Assembly (NCBI RefSeq): GCF_014642835.1
Contig: NZ_BMJA01000004.1
Span: 90,307 to 154,306, forward strand
Origin: Dyella nitratireducens
Lineage (GTDB): Bacteria > Pseudomonadota > Gammaproteobacteria > Xanthomonadales > Rhodanobacteraceae
Reading direction: 5' to 3'
DNA: 64,000 bases
A model generated the notes under the pieces. The model saw only the letters and a program-made list of their open reading frames with translations. It was not told where the DNA came from and searched no databases. Shown one piece after another: positions 8,233 through 17,571 of the stretch; position 1 is the stretch's first letter, and each line of letters starts with the position of its first letter. The position numbers were made by a program, and so were the translations under genes.

Positions 8233-9051
8233 CTACTTCTCCGCCTTGTGTTGCGCCATGTACTTCAAGTAGCTGATCACCGCATCCAAATCCGCATCCG
8301 ATAGCGATTGCTGTGTGGGAAAGCCGGTCATCCTGCCTTCCGGCCAGCGCCGCAGCGACTGCGGATTGCGGATGAATGCGCGCAGCATGTCCGTGCTCAA
8401 GTATTCGGTCGGGCTGTGCGGAATATTGAGATCCGGCCCCATGCGCGCATCGCCCTGGCCATTGAGCGTGTGGCAGGCAAAGCAGGTGCGCTGGAACACG
8501 GTGTAGCCTCGCCGCACAGGGCTATCGGTGGGCACGGAAGCTGCGGGCACTGTGGCTGGGAAGCGTGTGGCTGTGTCTTCCACGCGTTGGATGCGCGCCA
8601 GCTGGTACGGCCATTGTTCGCTACTGATCCCGGCGGCGGCAGGTTTGGTCCACACCACGTAGAAGGGCCCTGCGTCGCCCTTGTTGCCCGGCAACGGCGG
8701 CCATGGGTGCTGAGGGTCCTCCACGGCCAGCCACGCCTGTGCGTCCGATCGGTTGAGCAGGGCATCCGCTGCAATGTCGACCGAGAAGCCATCGTTCGCA
8801 ACGAATTTTAAACGATCGCCGCGCGCAAGCTTCGGTAGCAAAGCGCGCAGTGGCACGGCGCGATAGGTCATCGTGCGATGGAACGCGACATCATCTTGAA
8901 TCGTCACGCTCTGTGCATCGGCGCTGCGCAATAATTGCTCAGTCGTCCAAACATGGGCGTTGGGGCTTACATCAATGTGCAGTTCGGCCGCGTGCAGCGG
9001 CAGGGCGTAGCACAGCATCAACAGGGCAAGACAGCGATACAGCATGCTCAT
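8233..9051 (-). CDS. Periplasmic mono-haem cytochrome c with an unassigned N-terminal domain
   Basis: About 272 residues. A signal peptide (LALLMLCYALPLHAA) precedes a domain of about 150 residues that I cannot assign with confidence. A class I cytochrome c domain follows, with CFACH near residue 190 and a candidate distal Met in GRMTGFP. It ends LDAVISYLKYM, the usual C-terminal helix. It probably carries electrons in the periplasm for an unknown partner oxidoreductase. The ATG at 9051 gives a normal signal peptide; 9045 is an alternative. Confidence 0.8.
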   Translation of the reverse strand: MSMLYRCLALLMLCYALPLHAAELHIDVSPNAHVWTTEQLLRSADAQSVTIQDDVAFHRTMTYRAVPLRALLPKLARGDRLKFVANDGFSVDIAADALLNRSDAQAWLAVEDPQHPWPPLPGNKGDAGPFYVVWTKPAAAGISSEQWPYQLARIQRVEDTATRFPATVPAASVPTDSPVRRGYTVFQRTCFACHTLNGQGDARMGPDLNIPHSPTEYLSTDMLRAFIRNPQSLRRWPEGRMTGFPTQQSLSDADLDAVISYLKYMAQHKAEK

Positions 9052-9139
9052 GCTTTGGCCTTTTGCGGATAAGTATTTAGTGACAAGCACTTGGGAAACG
9101 GTGCAGATGAAACCATCGACAGGCTGCCGGTTAATTATC

Positions 9140-9341
9140 GGAAAGCTGAACCGATCCGATTGGGGCCTTGAACTTCATCCACACTGGACACACTAAGTCT
9201 ACGAATCGCCGTGAGGCGACAAGAGGATGCAGCAGTCCATCGCAGCATCCAGGGGTCGGTTCCAAGTTTACCCTCCCCCCGGAACGCGACCTAACAAACC
9301 CCGGCCGTTATTCCCCTGGCTGCCGGGGTTTTATCTTTTCT
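9140..9341 (+). promoter_or_regulatory. Candidate structured leader RNA or sRNA ending in an intrinsic terminator, upstream of pncB
   Basis: The space between the divergent cytochrome and pncB genes contains several hairpins in a row: TCGCC-GTGA-GGCGA at 9206-9219, GGATGC/GCATCC at 9225-9250, GTTCC/GGAAC enclosing a C-rich loop at about 9255-9290, and a terminator at 9297-9341. A reading frame runs through it in phase with pncB, but such stacked hairpins are more like non-coding RNA. It may be an attenuator for NAD salvage or an independent sRNA; I do not recognise a known Rfam class. Confidence 0.45.
9297..9341 (+). terminator. Intrinsic terminator upstream of pncB
   Basis: AACCCCGGC (9297-9305) pairs with GCCGGGGTT (9322-9330) around a 16-nt loop, followed by a TTTTATCTTTT tract. 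It lies about 110 nt before the pncB ATG on the same strand with no coding gene upstream of it, so it must end a leader RNA or sRNA. Confidence 0.75.
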
Positions 9342-9452
9342 GTCATCGCACTGGCCTCTACGCCGACTATTCACGGCAAGGGCTTCGGCAGGATAATGAG
9401 TGGATGCCGCGCGACGCGCGTGCTGCTTCTCTTCCCCCGACATGGCTGTTCC

Positions 9453-10652
9453 ATGATCGTCAGCTCCCTGCTCGATACCGATCTTTATAAATTTTCCATG
9501 ATGCAGGTGGTGCTGCATCAGTATCCTGCTGCGCAGGTGGAGTACCGCTTCAAGTGCCGCAATCCGGGCGTCAACCTGGTGCCGTACATCGATGAGATCC
9601 GCGAGGAACTGCATGCGCTATGCAGCTTGCGCTTTACCGAGCAAGAGCTTGACTACCTGCGTAGCTGGCGCTTCATCAAGAGTGATTTCATCGACTTCCT
9701 TGGCCTGTTCCAGCTCAATGCGAAGTACGTGGAGATCACGCCGTCACCGTTGAACAACGGTGAGATCGAGATCCACATTTGCGGTCCGTGGCTGCATACG
9801 ATTCTTTTTGAAGTGCCGTTGCTGGCAATCGTTAACGAAGTGTATTTCCGCAACACGCAACCTAGCCTTGACCTGGCGGAAGGGCGTCATCGCCTGAAAG
9901 AAAAGATCGCGCTGTTGCGTGATACCCCAGGGTACCAAGAGTGCCGCATCGCCGACTACGGCACGCGTCGGCGCTTCTCGCGGGAGTGGCATCGGGAAGT
10001 GGCGGAAACGCTGCACGACGGACTGGGTTCGCAACTGGCCGGCACCAGCAATGTGTGGCTGGCTCGCCAGCTCGGCCTGCGCCCCCTCGGTACGCTGGCT
10101 CATGAGTACCTGCAGGCGCACCAGGCGCTGGGTCCGCGCTTGCGCGATTCGCAGGTGGCCGCACTGGAAGCCTGGGCCAAGGAATACCGCGGCGACCTCG
10201 GTATCGCACTATCGGACGTCTACGGGCTCACCGCCTTCCTGCGCGATTTCGATATGTATTTTTGCAAGCTGTTCGACGGCACCCGCCACGATTCGGGCGA
10301 TCCCTTCGCCTGGGGCGAGCGCGTGCTGGCGCACTATCAGGCCAATCGTGTCGATCCGCGCAGCAAGATCCTGGTGTTCAGTGACAGCTTGAGCATTCCC
10401 AAGGTGATGGAGCTGTTCAAGCATTTCCATGGGCGCTGCCAGCTTGCATTTGGCGTAGGTACGAACCTCACCAACGATGTGGGGCCCACGCCGCTCAACA
10501 TCGTGATCAAGATGGTTCGCTGCAACGGGCAGCCGGTGGCGAAACTCAGCGATTCGCCGGGCAAGAATATGTGCGATGACGAGGCGTACATCGCTTATCT
10601 GCGGCAGGTGTTTGATATTCCGGTACTGGTCGAGGCGGAATCTGCTGCTTGA
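9453..10652 (+). CDS. pncB: Nicotinate phosphoribosyltransferase
   Basis: About 399 residues, the normal length. It converts nicotinate plus PRPP to nicotinate mononucleotide in the Preiss-Handler NAD salvage pathway, in the cytosol. Landmarks are [15 protein letters not shown] at the N-terminus, [16 protein letters not shown] containing the phosphorylatable His region, [14 protein letters not shown], and the PRPP-site region [16 protein letters not shown]. The ATG at 9453 matches family starts; the frame continuing to 9168 would add 95 non-conserved residues. Confidence 0.95.
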   Translation: MIVSSLLDTDLYKFSMMQVVLHQYPAAQVEYRFKCRNPGVNLVPYIDEIREELHALCSLRFTEQELDYLRSWRFIKSDFIDFLGLFQLNAKYVEITPSPLNNGEIEIHICGPWLHTILFEVPLLAIVNEVYFRNTQPSLDLAEGRHRLKEKIALLRDTPGYQECRIADYGTRRRFSREWHREVAETLHDGLGSQLAGTSNVWLARQLGLRPLGTLAHEYLQAHQALGPRLRDSQVAALEAWAKEYRGDLGIALSDVYGLTAFLRDFDMYFCKLFDGTRHDSGDPFAWGERVLAHYQANRVDPRSKILVFSDSLSIPKVMELFKHFHGRCQLAFGVGTNLTNDVGPTPLNIVIKMVRCNGQPVAKLSDSPGKNMCDDEAYIAYLRQVFDIPVLVEAESAA

Positions 10653-10663
10653 TCTAAAACCTG

Positions 10664-10702
10664 TGGCCGCCATTGCCGCCCAAGCGGGAATGGCGGCCAT
10701 GT
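10664..10702. terminator. Bidirectional hairpin between pncB and metQ
   Basis: TGGCCGCCATTGCCG pairs with CGGGAATGGCGGCCA with minor bulges. It lies between the converging pncB and metQ genes and probably ends one or both transcripts, although the T-run is weak. Confidence 0.5.
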
Positions 10703-10727
10703 GATTTTGCAAAGAAAGTGCGGATCT

Positions 10728-11525
10728 TCAGAACGCCGGCAATACTGCGCCGTGATACTTCTGCTCGATAAACGCCTTCACTTCCGGACTGGTCAACGCC
10801 TGCGCCAGCTTCTGCACGCGCGGATCGTCCTTGTTGTCGGGGCGTCCAACCAGGTAATTCACATAGGGTGAATTCTTGTCCTCGATCAGCAGCGCATCCT
10901 TGGTCGGGTTCAGGCCGGCAGCCAGCGCATAGTTGGTGTTGATCAGCGCCAGGTCCACCTCGTCCAGCGTGCGCGGCAGCATCGCGGCTTCCAATTCCTT
11001 GAACTTCAGGTTCTTCGGGTTGGCTGTGATGTCCTTGGTGGTGGCCAGCTCGTTGTTCGGATCTTTCAGCGTGATCAGGCCGTGTTTGGCGAGCAGCAGC
11101 AACGCACGGCTGTTGTTGCTGGGGTCGTTCGGAATCGCCACGGTGGCGCCGTCGGGCAACTGGTCGATCGACTTGAGCTTGTGCGAGTACGCGCCGAACG
11201 GTTCGATGTGCACGCCGGTGATGATCACCAGGTTGGTGCCGCGCTCGCGATTGAAGGCGTCCAGGTAGGGCTTGGTCTGGAAATAGTTTACATCGATGCT
11301 TTTTTCCGCCACTTGCAGATTGGGCTGCACGTAGTCGGCAAACACCTTGATATCCAGGTTCACGCCTTCCTTCGCCAGAATGGGTTTCACTTCTTTGAGG
11401 ATTTCCGCATGCGGCACGGCGGTGGCGGCCACGGTCAGCGTTTGGCCGTCGGAACCGCCGGAGCCTGAAGATGAGCAACCGGCAACCAGCAGGGCGGCGG
11501 CAGCCAGGAAAAGGAGTTTTTTCAT
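10728..11525 (-). CDS. metQ: D-methionine ABC transporter substrate-binding lipoprotein
   Basis: About 265 residues. It starts MKKLLFLAAAALLVAGCSSS, a lipoprotein signal with lipobox VAGC. The mature NlpA-family domain shows AVPHAEILKEVKP, DIKVFADYVQPNLQVAEKSIDVNYFQ and the EDKNSPYVNYLVGR methionine-pocket region. It captures L- and D-methionine in the periplasm for MetI-MetN. It is last in the metNIQ order on the minus strand, about 65 bp after metI. The ATG at 11525 rather than the upstream 11564 gives the proper signal. Confidence 0.95.
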   Translation of the reverse strand: MKKLLFLAAAALLVAGCSSSGSGGSDGQTLTVAATAVPHAEILKEVKPILAKEGVNLDIKVFADYVQPNLQVAEKSIDVNYFQTKPYLDAFNRERGTNLVIITGVHIEPFGAYSHKLKSIDQLPDGATVAIPNDPSNNSRALLLLAKHGLITLKDPNNELATTKDITANPKNLKFKELEAAMLPRTLDEVDLALINTNYALAAGLNPTKDALLIEDKNSPYVNYLVGRPDNKDDPRVQKLAQALTSPEVKAFIEQKYHGAVLPAF

Positions 11526-11590
11526 GGGGCTATCCTTGTGCGATGCGCCAGAATAGCCGTCCATACGGATGGATGCAAAAAAGTGCGGAA

Positions 11591-12283
11591 TTACCGCCGG
11601 CTATAGTGCGCTACGATGCGATCGCCCAACATCTGTAGTATTTGAACCAGTACGATCAGCAGCAACACCGTCACCACCATGTAATCGGACTTGTAGCTGA
11701 GATAGCCGTAGCGATAAGCCAAGTCGCCCAGGCCACCGGAGCCGATCGCGCCGCCCATGGCGGTGTAACCGACCAGCGCGACGGCAGTCACCGTCACACC
11801 TGCCCACAGGCTGGCACGTGCCTCCGGTAGCAGCACATGGCGCACGATCTGCCAGGTGGTCGCCCCCATCGCTTGCGAGGCTTCGATCACGCCTTGCTCG
11901 ACTTCGCGCAACGATGTTTCCACCAGGCGTGCGAAGAAGGGCGCTGCGCCGATCACCAGCGGCGGAATCGCGCCACGAATGCCGAGCTTGGTGCCCACCA
12001 GTACGTAAGTGAGCGGCATCAGCACGATCATCAAAATGATGAAAGGCACCGAACGCAGCACGTTCACTACCAGCGCGAGCACGCCATAGAGCTTGGGCAT
12101 GGCGTGAAGCTGTCCTTTGCCGGTGAGGAACAGCAACACGCCCAATGGCAGGCCGATAATCACGGTGAGCACCAGCGAGCCGCCCAGCATCAGCAGCGTG
12201 TCGATACACGCCTGGCCCATCTCACCCCAGTCATCGATATTGGGAAACAACGTGTGCAGCAGGGGAAGTTGGCTGGTGATCAT
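11591..12283 (-). CDS. metI: D-methionine ABC transporter permease
   Basis: 230 residues with about five membrane helices and the ABC permease EAA loop ([29 protein letters not shown]) that docks on MetN. It forms the inner-membrane channel of the methionine importer. Its start codon overlaps the metN stop by 4 bp (12280-12283), indicating translational coupling. Confidence 0.95.
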   Translation of the reverse strand: MITSQLPLLHTLFPNIDDWGEMGQACIDTLLMLGGSLVLTVIIGLPLGVLLFLTGKGQLHAMPKLYGVLALVVNVLRSVPFIILMIVLMPLTYVLVGTKLGIRGAIPPLVIGAAPFFARLVETSLREVEQGVIEASQAMGATTWQIVRHVLLPEARASLWAGVTVTAVALVGYTAMGGAIGSGGLGDLAYRYGYLSYKSDYMVVTVLLLIVLVQILQMLGDRIVAHYSRR

Positions 12284-13323
12284 CGGGCAAGTTCCTCCAC
12301 ATGGATGCCTGCTTCGCGTAGCGCGCGCAGGGCGGCATCCACGTTGTCACCCTGCATGGCGAGGGTGAGTTGGCCATAGGGCAGATCCTTGATGCGGTCG
12401 ATGCGACCGGCCAGGATGTTGAAGTCCACGCCCGTTTCGCGGGTGACGCGTCCGAGCGTCGGCGACCAGGTCGCTTCGCCACGGAAGGAAAGACGCATGA
12501 TGCGGCCAGGGACGTGTTCGTAGATGGCGTGCTCACCGGCTGTTTCTTCCGGCAGAGCTTCGCTGACGAAGCGGCGCGTGGTGGCGTGTTGCGGATGCAG
12601 GAATACATCCGCGACGGCGCCATGCTCCACGATACGCCCTGCATCCAAGACAGCTACGCGATCGCACACACGACGTACTACGTCCATCTCGTGTGTGATC
12701 AGCACGATGGTCAATTTCAATTCGCGGTTGATCTCGGCCAGCAGATCGAGCACGGATGCCGTCGTTTGCGGATCGAGCGCGCTGGTCGCTTCGTCGCACA
12801 GCAGAATCGATGGATGATTGGCCAAGGCACGCGCAATGCCGACGCGCTGCTTCTGTCCACCGGATAACTGTGAGGGATATTTGTTCGCGTGCGCAGTCAG
12901 GCCGACGCGTTGCAATAACTCATCCACTCGCGCACTGATGGTCTTGGCGTCCTTGTTGCCGGCCAGGCGCATCGGGAAGGCGATATTCTCCGTCACTGTC
13001 TGCGACGAAAGCAGGTTGAAGTGCTGGAAGATCATGCCAATGCGCTGCCTGGCAACGCGCAGGGCTTCGTCGGGCAACGCGGTGATCTCGGTGTCGCCGA
13101 TCAGGATGCGTCCGCCGCTGGGCCGCTCCAGCAAGTTGATCAAGCGGATCAGCGTGGATTTGCCGGCGCCGGAATGGCCGATGATGCCGAACACCTCACC
13201 GTCCATAATCTCCAGACTGAAAGGCTCCAGCGCCGGAATGTCCTTGCCGTCGACACGGTAGGATTTGTGGACATCGATGAAGCGGATCACGGTGGGCCTG
13301 GGTGGATGGTCGAAAGCGGGCAT
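12280..13323 (-). CDS. metN: D-methionine ABC transporter ATP-binding protein
   Basis: About 347 residues from the ATG at 13323; a GTG at 13290 giving [13 protein letters not shown] matches the usual family N-terminus equally well. Walker A is GHSGAGKST, the signature LSGGQKQR and Walker [14 protein letters not shown]. The last 80 residues form the NIL/ACT-like domain that senses intracellular methionine and causes transinhibition. No SAM riboswitch is visible upstream; the promoter region is instead occupied by a palindromic repeat at 13352-13436. Confidence 0.93.
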   Translation of the reverse strand: MPAFDHPPRPTVIRFIDVHKSYRVDGKDIPALEPFSLEIMDGEVFGIIGHSGAGKSTLIRLINLLERPSGGRILIGDTEITALPDEALRVARQRIGMIFQHFNLLSSQTVTENIAFPMRLAGNKDAKTISARVDELLQRVGLTAHANKYPSQLSGGQKQRVGIARALANHPSILLCDEATSALDPQTTASVLDLLAEINRELKLTIVLITHEMDVVRRVCDRVAVLDAGRIVEHGAVADVFLHPQHATTRRFVSEALPEETAGEHAIYEHVPGRIMRLSFRGEATWSPTLGRVTRETGVDFNILAGRIDRIKDLPYGQLTLAMQGDNVDAALRALREAGIHVEELAR

Positions 13324-13351
13324 TCTATGCCACCTGGGCCGTGGCAGTGGG

Positions 13352-13436
13352 TAGGTTGGGTTAGCGCAGCGTAACCCAACAGTTCTTGTCAAGCGCGAGG
13401 CATTGTTGGGTTACGCTTACGCTAACCCAACCTACG
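13352..13436. repeat. GTAGGTTGGG palindromic repeat, copy 2
   Basis: The left arm starts GTAGGTTGGGTTAGCGCAGC and ends GTAACCCAAC; the right arm is its inverted counterpart, ending CTAACCCAACCTAC. The arms are about 30 bp with a 24-bp spacer. It shares the outer GTAGGTTGGG/CCCAACCTAC with the repeat at 3468-3541. It occupies the shared upstream region of divergent metN and the glutathione peroxidase gene. Confidence 0.85.
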
Positions 13437-13461
13437 TAATCGATATGACCGGAGCGATGAC

Positions 13462-13938
13462 ATGACCACCGTATACGACTTCAGCGCGCGCGACATCGAC
13501 GGCAACGAGCGCTCGCTGGGCGACTGGCGCGGCAAGACCTTGCTGATCGTCAACGTGGCCTCCAAGTGCGGCTTTACTCCGCAATACAAGGGGCTGGAGG
13601 AACTGTGGCGCAAGCACCGCGACCAGGGTGTGGCCGTGCTCGGCTTCCCCTGCGACCAGTTCGGCCATCAGGAGCCGGGCGACGAGGCGGAGATCAAGCA
13701 ATTCTGCTCCACCACCTACGATGTAACGTTTCCCATGTTCGCCAAGATCGACGTGAACGGCGAGGGCACGCATCCGCTGTATCAGTGGTTGAAGAAAGAA
13801 GCCAAGGGCTTGCTGGGTAGCGAGTCGATCAAGTGGAACTTCACCAAATTCCTGGTGGATGCGCAGGGAGAGGTGGTGAAACGTTACGCGCCGAATGATG
13901 CGCCGGAGAAAATCGAGAAGGATTTGGCGAAGCGTTGA
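13462..13938 (+). CDS. Glutathione peroxidase family thiol peroxidase
   Basis: 158 residues with the thioredoxin-like GPx fold: NVASKCGFTPQYKGLEEL carries the peroxidatic Cys (not selenocysteine), LGFPCDQFGHQEPG the second motif and IKWNFTKFLVD the Trp/Asn part of the catalytic tetrad. It reduces hydroperoxides in the cytosol; Cys-type bacterial members often use thioredoxin rather than glutathione. Divergent from metN. Confidence 0.93.
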   Translation: MTTVYDFSARDIDGNERSLGDWRGKTLLIVNVASKCGFTPQYKGLEELWRKHRDQGVAVLGFPCDQFGHQEPGDEAEIKQFCSTTYDVTFPMFAKIDVNGEGTHPLYQWLKKEAKGLLGSESIKWNFTKFLVDAQGEVVKRYAPNDAPEKIEKDLAKR

Positions 13939-13988
13939 GCACTTTGCCCCTCTGCCCGGATGGAGCGGGGGCTGGTTTGGGGCGAGAT

Positions 13989-15533
13989 CTAGCTCTTGCC
14001 CCGAAACTCCGCCAATAACTCCACAATCGCATCGAGATTCCGGCTCGGACTCGGCTCATCCCCGCCGCGCACAAAATTGTTGAGCATGATCGCAAACGCC
14101 AAATGCTCACCCGCTTCGGTCGTCACGTAACCCACCAGGCAGCGCACATTGTTCATGCTGCCAGTCTTGGCATGCACGTTGTCCGCCGCTGCCGTATTGC
14201 GCATGCGCCATTCGAGCGTGCCATCCACACCCGCGGAGGGCAGGGCATTGCGTAGCTGGTCGCCATAGGGCTGGCTGGCGAGATACGTCAGCAGATGCAC
14301 CATTGCATTGGCCGTGGACAGATCCTGCCGCGACAGGCCTGCGCCATCTTCGATCTGGGCCATGCCGGGCGCGATGCCGATGCGATCCAGCAGTGCTTTG
14401 AGCGTGCGGATGCCCCAGGCGTCACTGCTCAGAAAACCCGAAGGCGGGTCGCCTGATTGTTCGGCATTGGCATGTGCTTTCACCCCAGCAATTTGCAGCA
14501 GGTTCTGCAGATAGAGGTTCTGCGAACGCTTCAAGCCGCGATCGAGAATCTCCATCATCGGCGGTGACAGCACTTCTGCGAGCACCACGGCCTTGTTGAT
14601 ATCGGTAGCGTCCTGTTCCGGCCAATGCCGTACGCGCAAGTTGCCGTGGATGCGCACGCCATGCCGTTCCAGCGCTTCGCGCAAGCGTGTGCCGGCATAC
14701 CAGGCCGGATCGGCGATGGCGAGCTTGTATGTTTGCGGTTCCGCATGCGCGGCGATGGTACCGAAGGCATACAAGGTGGCGTCGCCCGGTGCGCGATAGA
14801 GATTGACGTCGCTACGTGTATCGCGTGCGCCGGTCGCCAGGTTGTTCACCATGCGTGTGATGGCGCCGGGCGGATCAAGCATCAGCGAAGCGGGATAGCC
14901 TGGCGCTTTCGCTGGCGCCACGGTGAGATCGGCCACGTTTTCCCGCACACTGAGTGCGGAAGCGGGTACCGCGAACCAGCTTTGCAGATCGCGCGCTTCC
15001 CAGCCGGAGCCTGTCTGCGGCCCCTGGAAATAGCTGTCATCCGCAATCAGATCACCTTGCACGTCATGCACGCCGCTGGCTGCCAACTGCTCGGCGAGCT
15101 GATCGGCCCAATCCATGTTGGTGCCGGGTGTGTCGAGTGTGGGATCGCCCATGCCGCGCAAGATCAACGGGCCTTCCAACCGGCCCTGTACGACCTGGCG
15201 CGTGGCGAGCAATTGCGTAGGAATGCGATAGCCGGTGCCTATCGTGTCCAACACCACTGCGGCGGTGTAGAGCTTGGCCGCGGAAGCGGGCTGCAGCAGG
15301 CGATCCGCATCGTGCGCATATAGCGTGCGTCCGGAATCGAGCGATACCACGGCAATGCCCCAGCTGGCAGCATCGAAGCGCGGTTGCCCGATCTGCTCGT
15401 CGATGGCGGAGGCGAGTTGCTCGCGCGTCGTCGTCGCGGCGATGGGCGAATCAGCGTAGGCGTGTGCGCCGGCCATGGCGCCCAGCAGCATGCATGCCGC
15501 GCCGATCCGCAACAGATATCGCGAGAGTTTCAT
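13989..15533 (-). CDS. dacB: D-alanyl-D-alanine carboxypeptidase/endopeptidase (PBP4 type)
   Basis: 514 residues. A signal peptide ends near AHAYA. The penicillin-binding motifs are all present: SxxK as S84-A-A-K87, SxN in KRSQNLYLQNLLQ, and KTG in HAKTGSMNNVRCLVGY. The insert between the first two motifs is the large extra domain of class C PBPs. It trims pentapeptides and cleaves DD-crosslinks in periplasmic peptidoglycan. It stands alone, downstream of and in the same direction as the MATE gene. Confidence 0.93.
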   Translation of the reverse strand: MKLSRYLLRIGAACMLLGAMAGAHAYADSPIAATTTREQLASAIDEQIGQPRFDAASWGIAVVSLDSGRTLYAHDADRLLQPASAAKLYTAAVVLDTIGTGYRIPTQLLATRQVVQGRLEGPLILRGMGDPTLDTPGTNMDWADQLAEQLAASGVHDVQGDLIADDSYFQGPQTGSGWEARDLQSWFAVPASALSVRENVADLTVAPAKAPGYPASLMLDPPGAITRMVNNLATGARDTRSDVNLYRAPGDATLYAFGTIAAHAEPQTYKLAIADPAWYAGTRLREALERHGVRIHGNLRVRHWPEQDATDINKAVVLAEVLSPPMMEILDRGLKRSQNLYLQNLLQIAGVKAHANAEQSGDPPSGFLSSDAWGIRTLKALLDRIGIAPGMAQIEDGAGLSRQDLSTANAMVHLLTYLASQPYGDQLRNALPSAGVDGTLEWRMRNTAAADNVHAKTGSMNNVRCLVGYVTTEAGEHLAFAIMLNNFVRGGDEPSPSRNLDAIVELLAEFRGKS

Positions 15534-15572
15534 GGGGCCAAGTATTGCTCAAGCGGCAGCGTGCACGATAGC

Positions 15573-16910
15573 TCACGCAATCCACGCGCGCTGTCGGCGC
15601 AAGCGCAAACCCAGCCAACCTAGACACAGGGCACGCATGGCCATGAAGGCAATAAACGTCAGCCACAACCCTTCATTGCCCAGGCTGCGCGTGAGCCACG
15701 CGAGCAGGATGAAAAACAATACGGAAACCAACATGCCGTCTCGCATTTCCCGCGCCCGTGTCGCGCCGATGAACAGGCCGTCGAGCAGATAGCTCCATAC
15801 CCCCACTACTGGCAGTGCCGTCAGCCATGGCAGGCACTGGTAGGCGGCATCGCGCACGTCTGGCAGGTTGGTTTGCAGGTTCACGAACAGATGCCCTGCA
15901 CTGCCGAAGAACAGCGCAAAGCCGATGCTGCCGATTAACGACCATCCACCCGCCACCACCAGGGCGCGGCGTAGTGCATGCGGGTCGCGGGCACCGATGG
16001 CGTGGCCGCATAGCGCTTCGACTGCATTAGCCAGCCCGTCCAGTCCAAACGCAGTCAGCATCAGGCCATTGAGCAACAACGCATTGGCAGCAACGGTGGC
16101 ATCGCCAATCCTTGCGCCGAGTAGCGAAAGGCTGAAGAACACGCCTTCCAGCGCGATCGTCCGCAGGAAAATGTCACGATTCACGCGTAGCAGCGGCAAC
16201 CAATGCCGCCATTCGCGCATGGCTTGCCAATCCACGTGTCCGTCGAACCCACGCAAGACACGGCGCGCCTGCCATATGCCATACAAGGCACCACACCATT
16301 CGCCCGTCACCGAAGCGAGCGCAATGCCTGGCACGCCCCAGCCGAATCCCGGCACAAACAGCAGGTTGAGCGCGATATTGACCAGGTTCGTCACCAGCAA
16401 CAGGCTAAGCGTGGTGCGCGCGCGTTGTGCACCGATAAACCAGCCAGCGAGCGAGTAGTTGAGCAGCGCCGCAGGCAGGCCTAGCAGGCGCAGATGCAGG
16501 TAATCCATGGCGCGGCCGGTCATCAGTGGCGTCGAATGCATCTGTGCGACCAGCCACGGCAACAGCGGCACCATCAGCAGGCCCACCAGCACGCCCAACA
16601 TGGCGGCAAGCAACAAGGCCTGTGCTTGTACAGTGCGTAATGCCGAAGCATCGTCCGCACCCTTGGCCTGGGCGGCGAAACCGGTGGTACCCATGCGCAG
16701 GAAACCCAGGCTCCATACCGGCAATGCATAAACGGCGCTGCCCACCGTGACGGCGCCCAGATCCTGTGTATGCGGCAGATGGCCGGCCACGGTACTGTCC
16801 ACCAATGACACCAGGGGCACGGTGAGATTGGACAGGATCATCGGCGTGGCCAACGCCCACACCTGCCGGTGCGTCGGGCGATGGCGCCAGGCTTCAAGCA
16901 GTGTCGTCAT
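15573..16910 (-). CDS. MATE family multidrug/Na+ antiporter (DinF-like)
   Basis: About 445 residues and 12 predicted membrane helices. It starts MTTLLEAWRHRPTHRQVWALATPMILSN, with the typical MATE PLVSLVDSTVAGHL in helix 1-2 and the symmetric second half from about residue 230. MATE proteins export cationic drugs in exchange for Na+ or H+; the substrate is not predictable here. The ATG at 16910 fits family N-termini better than the upstream 16946. Confidence 0.9.
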   Translation of the reverse strand: MTTLLEAWRHRPTHRQVWALATPMILSNLTVPLVSLVDSTVAGHLPHTQDLGAVTVGSAVYALPVWSLGFLRMGTTGFAAQAKGADDASALRTVQAQALLLAAMLGVLVGLLMVPLLPWLVAQMHSTPLMTGRAMDYLHLRLLGLPAALLNYSLAGWFIGAQRARTTLSLLLVTNLVNIALNLLFVPGFGWGVPGIALASVTGEWCGALYGIWQARRVLRGFDGHVDWQAMREWRHWLPLLRVNRDIFLRTIALEGVFFSLSLLGARIGDATVAANALLLNGLMLTAFGLDGLANAVEALCGHAIGARDPHALRRALVVAGGWSLIGSIGFALFFGSAGHLFVNLQTNLPDVRDAAYQCLPWLTALPVVGVWSYLLDGLFIGATRAREMRDGMLVSVLFFILLAWLTRSLGNEGLWLTFIAFMAMRALCLGWLGLRLRRQRAWIA

Positions 16911-17038
16911 GGGGAATTCGCGGGTAGCTGACGGGCATTGTGGCATGCCTAGGGCGGGCCACTAGTGCCAAGTGATACGCTTGCACGTTCCCCGTCGGCG
17001 AAGGTCGGCGCTCATTCTTAGATCACAGCGAGACCGTC

Positions 17039-17521
17039 ATGCAGATTGCCGAAAACGCCGTAGCTTCTTTCCACTACACCCTCACCGACGACAACGGCCA
17101 GGTGCTCGACAGCTCCGAGGGCCGCGAGCCGCTCACCTACCTGCATGGCACCGGCCAGATCGTGCCGGGCCTGGAAAAGGCGATGGCCGGCCGCGTGGCG
17201 GGCGATCAGTTCAAAGTTGACGTAGCGCCTGCCGAAGGCTACGGCGTCCATCACGCGGAATTGGTACAGGCCGTGCCGCGTGAAGCTTTCCAGGGCGTGG
17301 ACGATATCCAGCCCGGCATGCAGTTCCAGGCTAACGGCCCGCAGGGCGTGGTCCACGTCACCGTCACGCAGGTCGACGGCGAGACGGTGCATATCGACGG
17401 CAACCATCCGCTTGCTGGCCAGACCCTGCATTTCGACATCCAGGTGACCGACGTACGCGCGGCGAGTGAAGAAGAGCTTGCGCACGGGCACGTGCATGGT
17501 GCGGGCGGGCATCATCACTAA
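17039..17521 (+). CDS. slyD: FKBP-type peptidyl-prolyl isomerase, SlyD-like
   Basis: 160 residues. The FKBP domain begins NAVASFHYTLTDDNGQVLDSS, with LTYLHGTGQIVPGLEKAMAG, interrupted by the insert-in-flap chaperone domain at about residues 70-125. It finishes with a His-rich tail (HGHVHGAGGHHH) able to bind nickel. SlyD is a cytosolic folding helper and metallochaperone. The tail is short compared with E. coli SlyD but typical of this order. Confidence 0.92.
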   Translation: MQIAENAVASFHYTLTDDNGQVLDSSEGREPLTYLHGTGQIVPGLEKAMAGRVAGDQFKVDVAPAEGYGVHHAELVQAVPREAFQGVDDIQPGMQFQANGPQGVVHVTVTQVDGETVHIDGNHPLAGQTLHFDIQVTDVRAASEEELAHGHVHGAGGHHH

Positions 17522-17571
17522 CGCAGCGCATGTTTGACGCTTAAGGAATTCGGCGCCGGGGGACGCCAACC

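Noticed and set aside
9140..9341. Identification of the pncB leader as 6S RNA, SRP RNA, tmRNA or a known riboswitch
   Set aside because: None of the signature sequences of these RNAs is present, so it is left as an unassigned structured RNA.
9168..9452. 95-codon N-terminal extension of pncB
   Set aside because: The region is full of stable hairpins including a terminator, and family proteins start at the ATG at 9453.
13324..13461. SAM or Met riboswitch before metN
   Set aside because: The sequence is a dispersed palindromic repeat also found elsewhere, with no SAM-I or SAM-II elements.
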